Assembly: GCF_001949145.1 (NCBI RefSeq)
Contig: NW_019091359.1
Span: 2,419,748 to 2,483,747 of the forward strand
Direction: 5' to 3'
DNA: 64,000 nt
From: Acanthaster planci
Taxonomy: Eukaryota > Echinodermata > Asteroidea > Valvatida > Acanthasteridae
Below, piece by piece: positions 1 through 10,963 of the stretch (within the stretch, counting starts at the first letter, position 1; every line of letters starts with the position of its first letter). The translations under genes and the position numbers were made by a program. The notes beneath the pieces are model-generated. The model saw nothing but the letters and a program-made list of their open reading frames with translations. It ran no database searches and was not told where the DNA came from.

Positions 1-1977
1 TTTGAGAGTGTTGTAGTTGCTATGTTGAATGTGGTAGTTGCTTGAGTGGTTTCCTTTACTGTACTGACAAAGGTTTCTGTTGTTTCACTTGGAAAGGTTG
101 AAGCCACCGGAGCTGTAGGTTCAGTTGTTCCAGTTTGACTTTGTTGGGTTCCACCAAATGTTGCATTCTCTACGGTTGTTGCACTGTCCCCTATCAATAT
201 GGTGGTAGCCTGCAAGTCTGTGGTTTGCACGGATAAACTGGCCGCTGATCCTGATGATGTCGTCACGGTGTTTATGTTGGAGATCGTGGTTTGAGCTGAT
301 GGAGTGGCATTAGTTATGCTTGCCGATGACAGTGCGACCGAGGTCTGAATGGCTGTGGCTAGTTCCTCAGTTGTACTTTCCAAAGTTTTTGTCCTTGTAG
401 CGGTGGTGATGCTCATAACTGAAGGTGTAATTTTAGTTGTGTTCTCTGTCGATGTGGTGGTTTCCATAAAGACTAACGTGGTATCCTGAACAATCGTGGT
501 TTCCTCGGTTGTGATGTCGACAGTTTCTGTTGTCTCAGAAGCCGATGTGGTCTCATATTTGGAAGTGGTGACATCATTTAGAGGGGTTTGAATTGGGATG
601 GTTGCACCGGACGTCGTGAGACTTTCTGCCGATGAGGAAGCGGCTTGGCTGGTCAGAATAGTGGTTGCCGGGCCCGCTGTGAATGCCTGCGTTGTTTCAC
701 CTGATAGTGATGTCTGGGACATGGTTGCAACCACGGTCGATCGGCCTGTGCTTTTCATCCATGCTGAAGTAGTCTCGGCCAATGAAGAAGTCGCCTCTGC
801 GGCACTGGTTGATTTTGATGTTTGAGCCGTGTCTGTTGTCACTTCATCGGCGATTGTGGTCTCTTCCTTTTCCGTGGCAATATTTGTTGTGCTGGTCACG
901 TCTGGAAACTGGTTTCCAGTCGTCAAGACGTCTGTGGTGGTTGAAACTGTTGTGAAGGTTGACTTCTCTAATACGGCTTTTTGAAAATTTTAAATTGAAA
1001 TGAAATGAAAGGTTATTCCTGTTAGTCTAGTAGCAGACAAAGAAATCTCAAATAAGTTGTGATTTGATGTAGAAACTATTGTGGCTTGGTGTTCCCCCAA
1101 ATACTCACCGACTATATTAGTGCCAGAAATATCATCTATACATGAGTTCAAGAGTTCAATGTATTGAGGCCAATGCAGGTTCGGTATACGCTTGCTGTTC
1201 AACATATTTACACGTACACAGTGGTTGAGAAATGTATTTATGTCAGACTTCTTCCATGTCTCCTTTTGTTTAACATTTAAGGTTATTTAGTTCCTGACTA
1301 TTTGGCCGACTTTTAAGAGCTTGAGCTCCTGAGCGGTCTGAATGGAACTCAAAGCAGCCAGACACACACAAACAGAATGTTAAAGATCAAAGGTAGGAGA
1401 GCTAAAGTCACAAATCTTTTTGGAAAACTCCTAGAGAACCAGCATATGTGACAAATTTTAGGTTACCCTTTAGGCATGAATAAAATCAAATTACTTGACC
1501 ATAATGGTCATAAAAATGAAACAAAATATTTGAGAGAGATTATGGAAACATTGATAAAGATTTCCTCTTTTGAAAAACATTACATTCTGCAAGTGATTAT
1601 TGTTTTTAGATAAAAATGAAACTTTTCTCTTCAGTCGTAGAGACTTCAGTGATGGTTGAGACATCCACCGGGAATTAATGCTAATATTGGAAAAAGTATC
1701 TGTGTATGATTTCGAAAACTACATTTATTTAGGCCAGCACAGAATCGGTAGACTTGCATGTCAGCTGTTATGTCCACAATTATTCAAGAGAATGTATTTC
1801 CTGTCAAACTCCTCCAAATACCACACACGATTTTGCCAGGAATCTGTCAAAGTCCCCATTACAGGTGAATTTTCTTCTTCAATTAACTCAGGAAACGTGG
1901 TACTTACTTTGACAGAAGACCAGGCTGCTCAAGATAGGCATAAGAAGCCCAGTTAGAAGTAACTTTCTAGCGAACAT
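1..1977 (-). CDS. Mucin-like Thr/Ser-rich secreted protein, 5' part (partial)
   Basis: Two exons read on the minus strand. Exon 1 (1977 to 1908) starts with ATG and encodes a classic signal peptide: MFARK, then a hydrophobic run with LLLTGLL and SSLVF, ending FCQ. It stops one base into a codon at a strong donor (gtaagta, 1907-1901). Exon 2 begins at 967 after an AG acceptor (968-969). It supplies the two bases needed to stay in frame and is open from there to position 1, about 320 codons. It is dominated by Thr, Ser, Ala and Val in runs such as TTTDVLTT and ETTIADEVTT. Such composition is typical of densely O-glycosylated mucin or mucin-like membrane proteins. No folded domain is visible in this part; the 3' end lies outside the window. 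The acceptor has only a moderate pyrimidine tract, so the splice is inferred from phase agreement and composition. Confidence 0.72.
1624..1671 (-). pseudogene. Possible relic of a Thr-rich exon inside the mucin-like gene intron
   Basis: Minus-strand reading gives a 16-residue stretch (PVDVSTITEVSTTEEK) with the same Thr/Ser/Val/Glu flavour as the downstream mucin exon, followed by a possible GT donor. An in-frame TAA lies two codons upstream, and no AG acceptor is available in the right phase: the good acceptor ending at 1681 opens a frame that soon stops. It therefore cannot be joined to the signal-peptide exon by canonical splicing. It could be a decayed repeat exon or chance. Confidence 0.25.
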
Positions 1978-3698
1978 TCTTGTTTTCAGCGCTAGGGTAC
2001 AGTACATCTAGTTCCTGTCTCGTACTCCAATCATGTGTCAGCCGGTGTCCAGTAAAAAGAACCAAGAGTTCCTCGTTACCATGAACTTTACCATGGTATG
2101 TAGAGACAGCACTGCTGTTTCGTTACAGGGGTTCAGTTTGTTTCTCTGTATAATTTGGTATCATTTCACCACGTGACCGGAGTAATCTTTATTTTCACCT
2201 TTGAACTTTGACAATGACTGCGTGGGAAGAGCGTGTTCAGCGCAGAACTGGTTTCAGAGAGATCTTAATAATTCATTAATAATTAATAATTCATTTAATG
2301 TATATTATGCTCATGCTCACGACTGCATTACAATAATAGAAATCGTATACATTTAAATGACAGAAAAATCTCCATAAAACTGCGTTAAAACCCAAATTAA
2401 AACTCTAAACTACGTTACAACAATTCCGAATTGAAAAAAATCTTCATGTAAAGTGGTGGTATATGTCTTTCCCCTGATGAGTGTAACATTCAAACAAAAC
2501 TTCCATCCTCACTCCTAACCGCAATCATATGACCAGAGTGAAACCAGAAAATATTTTGAATCAATGCAGTGATTTAGAGAAGGAGGTTGAGCCAAGTACA
2601 AAATAACCCGGATGCAATAAACTGGGACAGGTTCATTTAATTTTAACCTATAATGTTGTCATCACACAAAAGATATTCGTTTGCGAATAAATTGTCACAT
2701 TAGCCAATTCCAATGTCAAGTCATTACCGGCACATGTCCTTTTCTTGTTTAGTCAATATAGAACAATTTGTTGCATTTTACCAAGACATTGACCGTCTGT
2801 GTGATTGCGCTTTCTAAAGTTGAGATTGGGGCTCAAAGGCAAGCCCTGTGACTCAGATGTAGTTAGACCATCTTGCCTCGGGGCCTGAAGATCTCAGAAT
2901 AAAAAAAAATTACTCACGCCGCATGGATTACACTAACAGGAGCATTATATTTCACATTCGCCAATAATGTGCACTCATATCTACAGGATGGAGTTTATTG
3001 AGGGGAAGTGTTCGCTTTGATACCAAGTTTTCAAAACTGCGTTTAAATTAAGGAAAACAAAGAACCTTTATACAAACGATAAATGTGTTCCGTTGAATCA
3101 ATGGAGTCGGCTGTAGTGTAAACCTTGCTGCTTGCGTGTGCTTTTATTTCAAATGGTTTGTTTATTCAAACTGAGTGGGTTATACTGTCGAATGTGTACT
3201 GAGGCGCGCTATCGTTTGTGCTAATTACGCATGTTAGAAATAATTTACAAAATAAGGTCGCAAATAATGTGCAGAATTAACCTTGTTTAGTTTCGATTGC
3301 TTGGTTGACTAACAGGTTTCCTGGTTTTGACCTATACAATGTCGAAATCGATATAATATAGAAAAATGATGCAAAAGTCCATCTAGTGATACTAATATTC
3401 TGTGTAGAGTTTACGTGACAAGGAAGTGGGCCATGAAAAATGTCTTTCATCTCATCATTACAAATGAAATGGTACCACTCGAACTATTAAGAAATTAACA
3501 GGCAAGCAGTCTGAAAAACAAGGAAATATCGGATGAAATAATGATCGTGAAAACTTTTCTATACGGGCACAAATAAAACCTTAGCAGAAGGGGCAACAGC
3601 GGACCACCGATACATGCGTTTTCTTTATGTAGTATTTCCACTAGATTTAAATATTCGGAATATGTTCACACATATTTTCCTATGTACATGCATTCATT
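1978..3698. other. Intergenic, AT-rich; no gene seen
   Basis: Upstream flank of the mucin-like gene. It must hold that gene's promoter and 5' UTR, but I could not place a TATA box or start site. No open frame with coding character and no recognisable repeat was seen apart from short AT-rich runs (2270-2290). Confidence 0.5.
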
Positions 3699-3700
3699 TA

Positions 3701-4054
3701 CAGTCATTTGCAAAAGTTTAAGACCACCTGTAAGTTTGTTGTTATTTCTGTCACTGGGTCTGAATTATATTGTTTCATTTAATGATTACATAAGATTTTT
3801 TTACAGTGGTGCATAACATCAGTGTAATGCTATATACCCACTTGAATTAATTTTTTGCAATGGCAGGTCTTCTAAATATTAGACTGTTAATATTTCAAAT
3901 CATGGAAATGTAGTCAAATAACTGTTCAACCAAGGCACTAATATTAGACATTGAAATTAAACTTAAGTAGCCATGATTGATTGGTTTAAGTTTGCTTTTT
4001 TCCATCAGATTTATGCATTTTGTATGGGTGGTCCTAAAGTTTTGTAAATGACTG
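3701..4054. mobile_element. Non-autonomous Tc1/mariner-type element (MITE)
   Basis: The element is 354 bp and bounded by TA on both sides (3699-3700 and 4055-4056), the target duplication expected for Tc1/mariner elements. The ends form an imperfect inverted repeat of about 28 bp: the left end begins cagtcatttgcaaaagttta, and the reverse complement of the right end begins cagtcatttacaaaacttta. Both continue into a shared 'gaccacc'. No transposase frame is present inside, so it needed a transposase in trans. Confidence 0.8.
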
Positions 4055-4056
4055 TA

Positions 4057-5474
4057 CTTATTCGCGTACATTTACTACTTATGAAAATTCCTTAGAGTTA
4101 CAGTATTATGTAATATTGGAAATCGCGACAGTGTTAAGGCCATGTACAGTTTAAAACATCATGTAATAGTTACTCTTCCTTAATTTAAATTTGACAGTGG
4201 ACAAATTATAGACACTGATGACGTCACACTTTTTCTTCGCTTATTTTTACCCCTCCTTGGAGCTTTTAATCCGTTGTTTCCATTTGGCTCTCAATAAGAA
4301 AGCACACAGGAGAACAGGTATGACGTCATCACCGCACAGGCCCTCAGGAAAAGCCTATATTTCTCAGAATTCCTCTAAATGCGCGACTGCTGTTGAAAAG
4401 AACGGGTGAGTGGTGACTCGGAACTATATCATCTTTTGCATTTTTCTAAGTAAACGTAATATACCTTATTCACGGGGAAGCGATTTTAAAAATCTTATTC
4501 CCTGTATCTATCATATTCAGTGTAATCTTTAATTGAAGTGGTGGATTGCTATGTTGGGCTTCCAACTTTTTAAAAAATGAAAGCCTCGCTCTCGTTGCTT
4601 GAAATGGGGTTTATATACCATTTAAGGTAAATTTTATCACTCATTTTAAATCATTCAAAACAGAAACCCTGGCATGAATTTGTTTTGTACTTTTATTTTG
4701 TGGCTGTTACACCTCACTTTCAAATTCAAGATGGCTGACACATGAATGCATTCTTTTCGGATCCACCACATTTGTGGAACCATACCCCTTCAAAGGCGGG
4801 AGTATCGGACATTGTTTCCCAGTGTGGACAAATGAGGGCGCCTTCTCACGGTATCCCACGAAATGACGTGGGGGGGCACGACGCAGCAGGAGTACGTGCT
4901 CCCTACGTACGCACCCACTTGTTTCAGTTTCTCACAGCCTACGCACGTGCCATAGTTTAGTTGCTGTCAGTTGTCCTTGAAACAAAGTGTGCACCCTGTA
5001 TCTCCCTTTCCCCACAAGTTCTGTCTGAGCTACGTCACTGTCCAGTGTTGGAACACCTGCACCTCATTCGTTTAACAGAAGAACTATTTTGAATTGTTTA
5101 CCGTGAGTTAGTCATTCGAATGCTGCTTGACAGTACGACTCAATTATAATGAATACTCAAATATGTTTAAAGTACATTTGATTTTAAATCTATTCAAACT
5201 TTTCACAGAGGCTGAATTTTGCTGCATATGTATCGTTCACGTGTAATTGTCTAGCAATATGAATAATGATAATAAAATGAATACTTTCAATGATATCGGG
5301 ATATGTCAGGAAATTAATATTTAAGAATCATATTTTAAATGTGAGCCCTAAAATGTTGTCCTGAAAGGTGTTTAATATTGTGGAGTTGTGCGAAAGTACC
5401 TCTTAAAAAGTCAATAAGAATATGAGAGATATTAATGAGTCCGGAGTACAGACGTGATTAAAAAAACTTAAATA
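4057..5474. other. Intergenic; no gene seen
   Basis: Lies between the MITE and the 3' end of the GlcNAc-transferase gene. Short open frames at 4218-4409 and 4742-4960 have no recognisable domain and look random. The part next to 5475 should hold the transferase 3' UTR. I did not find an unambiguous minus-strand AATAAA close to the stop. Confidence 0.5.
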
Positions 5475-6863
5475 TTATTGTTTCTTTATGTATATGTAAT
5501 TGGACAGAGGGAAATGTTCTAATTGATTTGACATCATTGGATGTGTCCTTCTAAAGTCTAGCGTCTCTTCCAGACACTGCATCGTCACAGGGTCGAAATC
5601 GTAATGAAACTTGTTTGCAAAGAGATTGGGGACCCGTATGAGGTACTGGAGGTAGTCTACACCAAATATGCACACGACTCGGACGTCCTTCCCAAAACGG
5701 CACTTTGGGGTGTTACGGTGGCTCGTCCATTTTACGAACCGAAACCTGTAGCCAGAGTTGGCGATGTTGTCGGGAAATCCACCGGGAACGCCCGGCAGCC
5801 TTTGCAGGGTCGCCCAATAGACTTCATCGGGGCTGTAGGTGTCGCGTGTCCACTCCAGCAGATCAATGGCTCGCTGGTCGGTCAGCACAAACTCGATGAA
5901 CCGTCGCGTTGCCGCAAAGTAGGCGTTACCGTTGTGCAGCTTCACGCCGTGGGGAGGGGGGCGCTTGCGAATTCGAGTGAGCTCAACCTTACCATTTCTA
6001 ACAGCGTGGTGAAAAAACGTCCAGTATTTTTTATATGCTGTCTGGGGATAGCTTACGATATCATTGGTGCCGTTATAAAATCGCAATTGGCGCACAATTT
6101 CGAGATTTGTTTTAAGAGGGAAATCTTGACCACACAAGTTAATCAGGTACCTCCAAGCGCGAACCTGAGTCCGAGAGCCCGTTAAATCTTGCATACAGTT
6201 GATATCGGCGAGGAGTCGCGTGAACCCAGCGTACTGAACATCCTCGAGCTTTGACGCGATAAAAACGTTATCAAAGCAATGGGCGAGGCCGCGAATCGCA
6301 CCCTGAAAATCTTCCGATGATCCGGCGTCCGGATGAATGCAGTAGACGTTCTGTGGTTGGTAAATTTCCCGCAGCAACCTCTCGACTTGAGCCGAGGTGA
6401 TGTGAGTGATGATCGTGTATGCAAGAGGAAAGCTGGCCTCCTCCTCTGACGAGGGACGTAACGGGTATCCCCTTTCCCTTCGGAATGTATCACAGTCACG
6501 CGTCCAGTTCCGTACTTCTGCGTCTGTCGGGACAGGGAGAGACCCGTTATTCTGTTCCCTCTCCCCGGCGATGAACCTCGCTGTTTCTTCGATCTCAGCA
6601 TCGTCGCCGGCAAATAGAGCGGAGCAGTTGACATCCCAGTGCCGGTGATACATGACACGTGAATGGCTCATCTCTGCTACTTGGCTCTCTCCGTTCGATG
6701 TAGACATTTCTCTGTGCCTAGCCGTCCATCGCCATACGTCACTCGTGGTCTGGCCCTGCAAGATCTGTAGCATGACGACCGTGACGCAGGAAGCAACCAG
6801 GACACCAAACAAGATAATCCTCGATCTAAAACGCTTACATATCAAGCGGTTTGGGAAATCCAT
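5475..6863 (-). CDS. Beta-1,6-N-acetylglucosaminyltransferase (core-2/I-branching, GT14)
   Basis: A single uninterrupted frame of 462 codons, starting at the ATG of MDFPNRL at 6863; an in-frame GTG four codons earlier is not a plausible animal start. Layout is that of a type II Golgi enzyme: short basic cytosolic tail (RLICKRFRSR), one membrane anchor at about residues 16-35, a stem, then the GT14 catalytic domain from about 145. Family hallmarks visible are AYTIITH, CGQDFPLKTN (about 244-253), SPDEVYWATLQR with the expected catalytic Glu near 347, and CIFGVDYLQYLI. Cysteines are numerous, as in the family. Possible N-glycosylation sites include NCS, NGS, NWT and NGT. Known relatives (GCNT1/3/4) transfer GlcNAc in beta-1,6 linkage to O-glycan cores in the Golgi. 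Which vertebrate paralogue it matches best cannot be decided by eye. Confidence 0.95.
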   Translation of the reverse strand: MDFPNRLICKRFRSRIILFGVLVASCVTVVMLQILQGQTTSDVWRWTARHREMSTSNGESQVAEMSHSRVMYHRHWDVNCSALFAGDDAEIEETARFIAGEREQNNGSLPVPTDAEVRNWTRDCDTFRRERGYPLRPSSEEEASFPLAYTIITHITSAQVERLLREIYQPQNVYCIHPDAGSSEDFQGAIRGLAHCFDNVFIASKLEDVQYAGFTRLLADINCMQDLTGSRTQVRAWRYLINLCGQDFPLKTNLEIVRQLRFYNGTNDIVSYPQTAYKKYWTFFHHAVRNGKVELTRIRKRPPPHGVKLHNGNAYFAATRRFIEFVLTDQRAIDLLEWTRDTYSPDEVYWATLQRLPGVPGGFPDNIANSGYRFRFVKWTSHRNTPKCRFGKDVRVVCIFGVDYLQYLIRVPNLFANKFHYDFDPVTMQCLEETLDFRRTHPMMSNQLEHFPLSNYIYIKKQ

Positions 6864-7624
6864 GATGTGTGGCACGGAAACGACCCTTCTCTGTCGCGTT
6901 AGAATCTGTAGCTATCTTGTTTTAAAAGGCTATGTCACTGGCTTCGATTTGCTTTCATTCTGTGTATTACGATTTACACAAGGTATTTTCGTTGCAAAAA
7001 CAATCATTTGTGAAATGCAAAGTCAAACACAGTATCAGCACACGTCACATCTGTTGCAGTTAGTGACAAATCAAACAGTTCCGTAAAACTGGCGTTTTTA
7101 ACGTACTTTTTAAATAGCAAAGTCTGTGGCACAAATTTTGTTTTTAATTAATACCTAAAACTAGCCGGGGACAAAAATTGATTGAGCCTAACTATTGCCA
7201 TCACAATCATGATACCCCGCTATGAAATGCGGTAAGTTTGTCAGTTGGAATATGGGTCAGACAATACGACCATGGTATGTTTTTTTCTCCAAGGAGAGAA
7301 AAAAGAGCATATAACAAGTTGCGATAGGGTCAGATCAAAGCGGTAGAGAGTTGTGATAATTTCACAACAGAAGCCATTTTGGTTTTTAACTTTCCAACAT
7401 GAATCTTTCATGTCATCTTTGTCATCTTCCAACCTACTAACAACAACCCACCATCCTGGGAATGTTTTAAATTAAACACCGATCTCCTATATCACAACTC
7501 TTTCTAATAAGCAATGCTGCTTTGGGCTTCAAGTTTCTGGACTCCAAACAAAAAAAACCTATACAACGCGACACAAACGCAGAACCAACAATGTGGTGTA
7601 CACATTGCATTTCGAACGGGCTTT

Positions 7625-7700
7625 TTTAAATATTTTATTATATTATTTATTTTATTATATTATTTTATTTTATTATATTATATTATTATATTAAGATTTT
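7625..7700. repeat. AT-rich low-complexity repeat
   Basis: Nearly pure A/T sequence made of tatta and tttta permutations. Simple low-complexity DNA with no coding meaning. Confidence 0.85.
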
Positions 7701-9522
7701 TAATAACATTCGGCACAGGCTGCCGTGCCATGCAGAGTCGTACCGAACAAAGTAGAATTGAGAGCGACCTGAGTAGATCCAAATAATATGAAGAGCGACT
7801 TGAACTGAACTGATTCAAATAGATTTTGTTTTGTAGACAGACGTACATAATTGCAGCAGCGTGAAGAGCAAAATCAACACGCACAACTCATTCCTTGCAT
7901 CGTCATTTCTCCACACAGTGTTGTTGAACATGATGGATATGAAGGCCGGCTATCAAGTACTGGGCCACAGCGAACCAGCAGGTGAAATTTGGATCAATTT
8001 TGTAAACATATTTACTGACAATTATAAACGTGAAAGTTGGTCAACAAAACTAGGGCAGTTTTAATTAAGAAAACTATACTTCCTTCATGGATACTTTTTG
8101 CAATCATAATTTATACACAAGAAATAGATTTGAACAATAGCGAGTTAGACCAAGCCATACTGATGAAACAATACATATGTAGGCCTAGCATTGACATTTG
8201 AATTGGACGGAAATCATTTCAAAGACAACACTTTCCATAAGAGGTTCTCTCCCTTTAAACAAACACGAAAATGAAAATACAGAAATGATTAACCATTGAT
8301 TTATCGGAGCTATAATTTGGACAAACGATCGTTATGATGATGAAAGAATTTGATGACGAGAAGCAATTCGATATTAAATTGAGCCTTGTCCATGCGCAGT
8401 GAAATAACACGATGGAGGTAACTACACTTTCAGTTATAAGTGAAGGGATAAGATCAACCGTATTAATAATTATACGAGTAGAACCTTTCTTTGCAAATGC
8501 TCCTGAATTTTGTCATGGTAACGTCAAACTTCACGTTCAGTTGTTTGTATTCCACCAGAAGGTACAGAACGAAAACCTATTTCTCCATAGCAATGTTTTT
8601 TTCACATAAAAAAAATACAAATTCAAATACATATGTATATATAGTTTCACTAGAAAGTAATAATGCTCAATGCCGATTTCTAGATAGCTTGAATCTGGAG
8701 TTCTTATTAGTTTCCTTAGTAATATTGGCAATAAACTCAGTCTGTGAGTGGTGCCGTCGTCATCATAAAAGGGAATATATCGTTACATACTAAATTTCCT
8801 GCTTTTCATATACGCTCCTGTCTTAGCTAAGCTCTATTGAAGAAATGTTTTTGCAGACCATGGGTTTTCAAATTCGAATGTTCTTTTCAAGTGAATATAC
8901 AGGAATGAGCAATGCGACGATCGAAAACCTAAATTAATCCCCTTCTGGCGCAAATGCAATGGTAACACACTCATCGGTCTTGGCGTTGATATCTCCCTGT
9001 AGGGCGGGCGCGTGGGCGCGTATGCTCCGGACATCTCAAATTCTGTGTCAACAAAAAAAGCTTCTCGCTACCCTGGTTACCGGAAAGCTGTTTCTTCGCT
9101 TAAAATTGTGTGGTGAATCAACCGCTCTTCAGTCTGCGAGCGATCTGTGACAACATTACGGCTATGTTGACAGTGTGCGAAAGGTTTCTTTGACAAATGC
9201 TCTCAATGAAAAAGTGAATAATGATTAATCTAGGAAGCCGAGCCAGACTTGTTTTCAACAAGAGGATATTACCCACGTGCGTTTCCCTGAACTGATCAAT
9301 CACAAAATGAGTATGGAAAATACACAATGTTGTTATAGTAACTACTGTCGACATCCCACTTTGCAATTGGTCGACGGTGATTTTTGTTATTACCTGGAGC
9401 AACTTCGAGTCTGCCGAGTGAGTCACACAATGTCATGTAGCTCATTTGAGAAACTTGTGTACATCGGTACATCCATCTTAATCCCTCTTCAGATCGAGCG
9501 GTTTATGACTTCATGGACGTCT

Positions 9523-9545
9523 GTCTGTCTGTCTGTCTGTCTGTC
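9523..9545. repeat. Tetranucleotide microsatellite (CTGT)n
   Basis: About five to six uninterrupted copies of ctgt, located roughly 130 bp upstream of the GPCR start codon. Confidence 0.9.
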
Positions 9546-9673
9546 AAACTCTTAAACATTTTGATGTGTTGGCCTTGTGGATGAAACGCATGCTGAATCA
9601 AGGCAGGTCGATGCCGTTAAGTCTGCCAAAAAATACATCGCTTCAGGCAATTACACTTTATTAAAACATTTCT

Positions 9674-10963
9674 ATGACTTGTAATCTGAGCAATGCCATG
9701 GAGAGCACTGCCTTTTCAAACTTCACCGACCAAGATGACGGTGTCCAGGCGGTTGAGGGTTCAGTTAGCACCGGCAGATTTGTCATCCGTCTTCTAGTCC
9801 GCACATTGAGCTTCTTATTTGGTGTTCCCGGAAACTGCCTCGTCCTCCGTGTCTACTGGGCCAAGACCCGTAAGACCAGCACCCATGTCCTGATCATGGC
9901 CTTGGCCTGCGCTGACCTCTCAGTGTGCCTTCTGGAGATCCACAACATCGTGCGGGACGTCTTATCCTTCTCTGGCGAGGAGGCTAACCTTGTCTTCGAT
10001 CTTATCCTGCCTTTTCAGTACGCATTCATAGCAACTTCAGCAGTTATCACCGGAGTCATTGCAGCGGACCGCTACGACTGCGTCTGTCGGCCACAGCGGA
10101 GGTTTTTCAACCATAGAAGGGCAAAGGTGGCTGCCCTGACAGCTTTTTTATTTTCAGTTGTCATCAGTGTCCCGAAATTTATGAATGCATTACCCCAATT
10201 ACCTAGCTCGACTTTTTTTGAAATACTGCCGTATGCTGTTCAATTAGTGTCTTTCGTGACGCTTTGCATCACGATTGTGGTTTGCTACGGAAAGGTTTAC
10301 GCGACCATTCGTAGACATGTTAGAGTGGGTGCCCTGCTCAGACCCACAACAGGCGAAGAGCTTTTTGTCGTGCGACCGATGCCAGTTGTTCAAGACATTT
10401 CTGCTGTCGACAACATTTTTACTTCAGCTGTCGATCAGGCGCACTCCAGCTCCAATACACGCCGCACTGTTTCCATCAAGACCACTCTGAGATGTACAAG
10501 AGAAGTAAGGTCACGCCACCTACAGCCAGATGTCCGCCAATCAGTAGGCCTATCTCGTGAGACGCGCACAGCTCAGCAAACGAGATGTAAACATTTCTCA
10601 GTGATGCAAGGTCCACCTCCCGTGGATGAGAGCAGAGATCGAGGCATGGAAGAACTTCAACAGGCGGGAAACGCCCCTAAAAGGCTCGGCGCTGCTGTAC
10701 TTCAACGTAAGACAACCAAGATGCTCTTTCTCACCAGTGTTGTTTTCTTAGCGCTGTGGTTGCCATATTGGATTTATGTTGCTGTAGAATTCGCCTTTTA
10801 TGGAGGTGCACCTGTCGCAACCACAGTTCGAAAAGCTCTGCTTGACATTCAACTTGTGCTTTTCATGAACCACGCCATCAACCCAATTCTTTACGGAGCC
10901 GCCAATAGACGGTTCAGAAAGGACTGTAGGGGAGCCTTCCTTGGCAAAATGAAACTTTGCTAA
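9674..10963 (+). CDS. Orphan rhodopsin-family (class A) GPCR
   Basis: Intronless frame of 429 codons. The N-terminus has two sequons (NLS at 4, NFT at 16) and no signal peptide. Class A landmarks: GN at 53-54 in TM1, LACAD with Asp81 in TM2, DRY at 132-134 closing TM3, LWLP in TM6, and NPILY at 403-407 in TM7, followed by a short basic tail. The third cytosolic loop is long, from about 212 to 345. The receptor lacks the Cys normally found at the top of TM3 (Phe108 occupies that position) and has a short second extracellular loop without Cys, so the canonical disulfide is missing. TM4 also lacks the usual Trp. The ligand cannot be assigned. Receptors of this kind are often lineage-expanded single-exon genes in marine invertebrates. 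A polyadenylation signal follows at 11503. Confidence 0.92.
   Translation: MTCNLSNAMESTAFSNFTDQDDGVQAVEGSVSTGRFVIRLLVRTLSFLFGVPGNCLVLRVYWAKTRKTSTHVLIMALACADLSVCLLEIHNIVRDVLSFSGEEANLVFDLILPFQYAFIATSAVITGVIAADRYDCVCRPQRRFFNHRRAKVAALTAFLFSVVISVPKFMNALPQLPSSTFFEILPYAVQLVSFVTLCITIVVCYGKVYATIRRHVRVGALLRPTTGEELFVVRPMPVVQDISAVDNIFTSAVDQAHSSSNTRRTVSIKTTLRCTREVRSRHLQPDVRQSVGLSRETRTAQQTRCKHFSVMQGPPPVDESRDRGMEELQQAGNAPKRLGAAVLQRKTTKMLFLTSVVFLALWLPYWIYVAVEFAFYGGAPVATTVRKALLDIQLVLFMNHAINPILYGAANRRFRKDCRGAFLGKMKLC

Larger units (their letters stand above)
6864..9673. other. Intergenic between two divergent genes; no gene seen
   Basis: Shared upstream region of the minus-strand transferase and the plus-strand GPCR, so both promoters should be here. 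None of the short frames shows a domain. An AT-only low-complexity block (about 7625-7700) and a CTGT microsatellite near 9523-9545 are the only repeats recognised. Confidence 0.5.

Noticed and set aside
598-825. Plus-strand frame through the Thr-rich region
   Set aside because: It is the complement of the mucin-like exon, where Thr codons read as Val/Cys on the other strand; composition is a shadow effect.
1678-1956. Plus-strand open frame of 92 codons
   Set aside because: It overlaps the signal-peptide exon on the opposite strand and shows no domain; the minus-strand reading explains the region better.
5604-7086. Several plus-strand frames over the GlcNAc-transferase
   Set aside because: They lie on the reverse strand of a clear GT14 gene and resemble nothing known.
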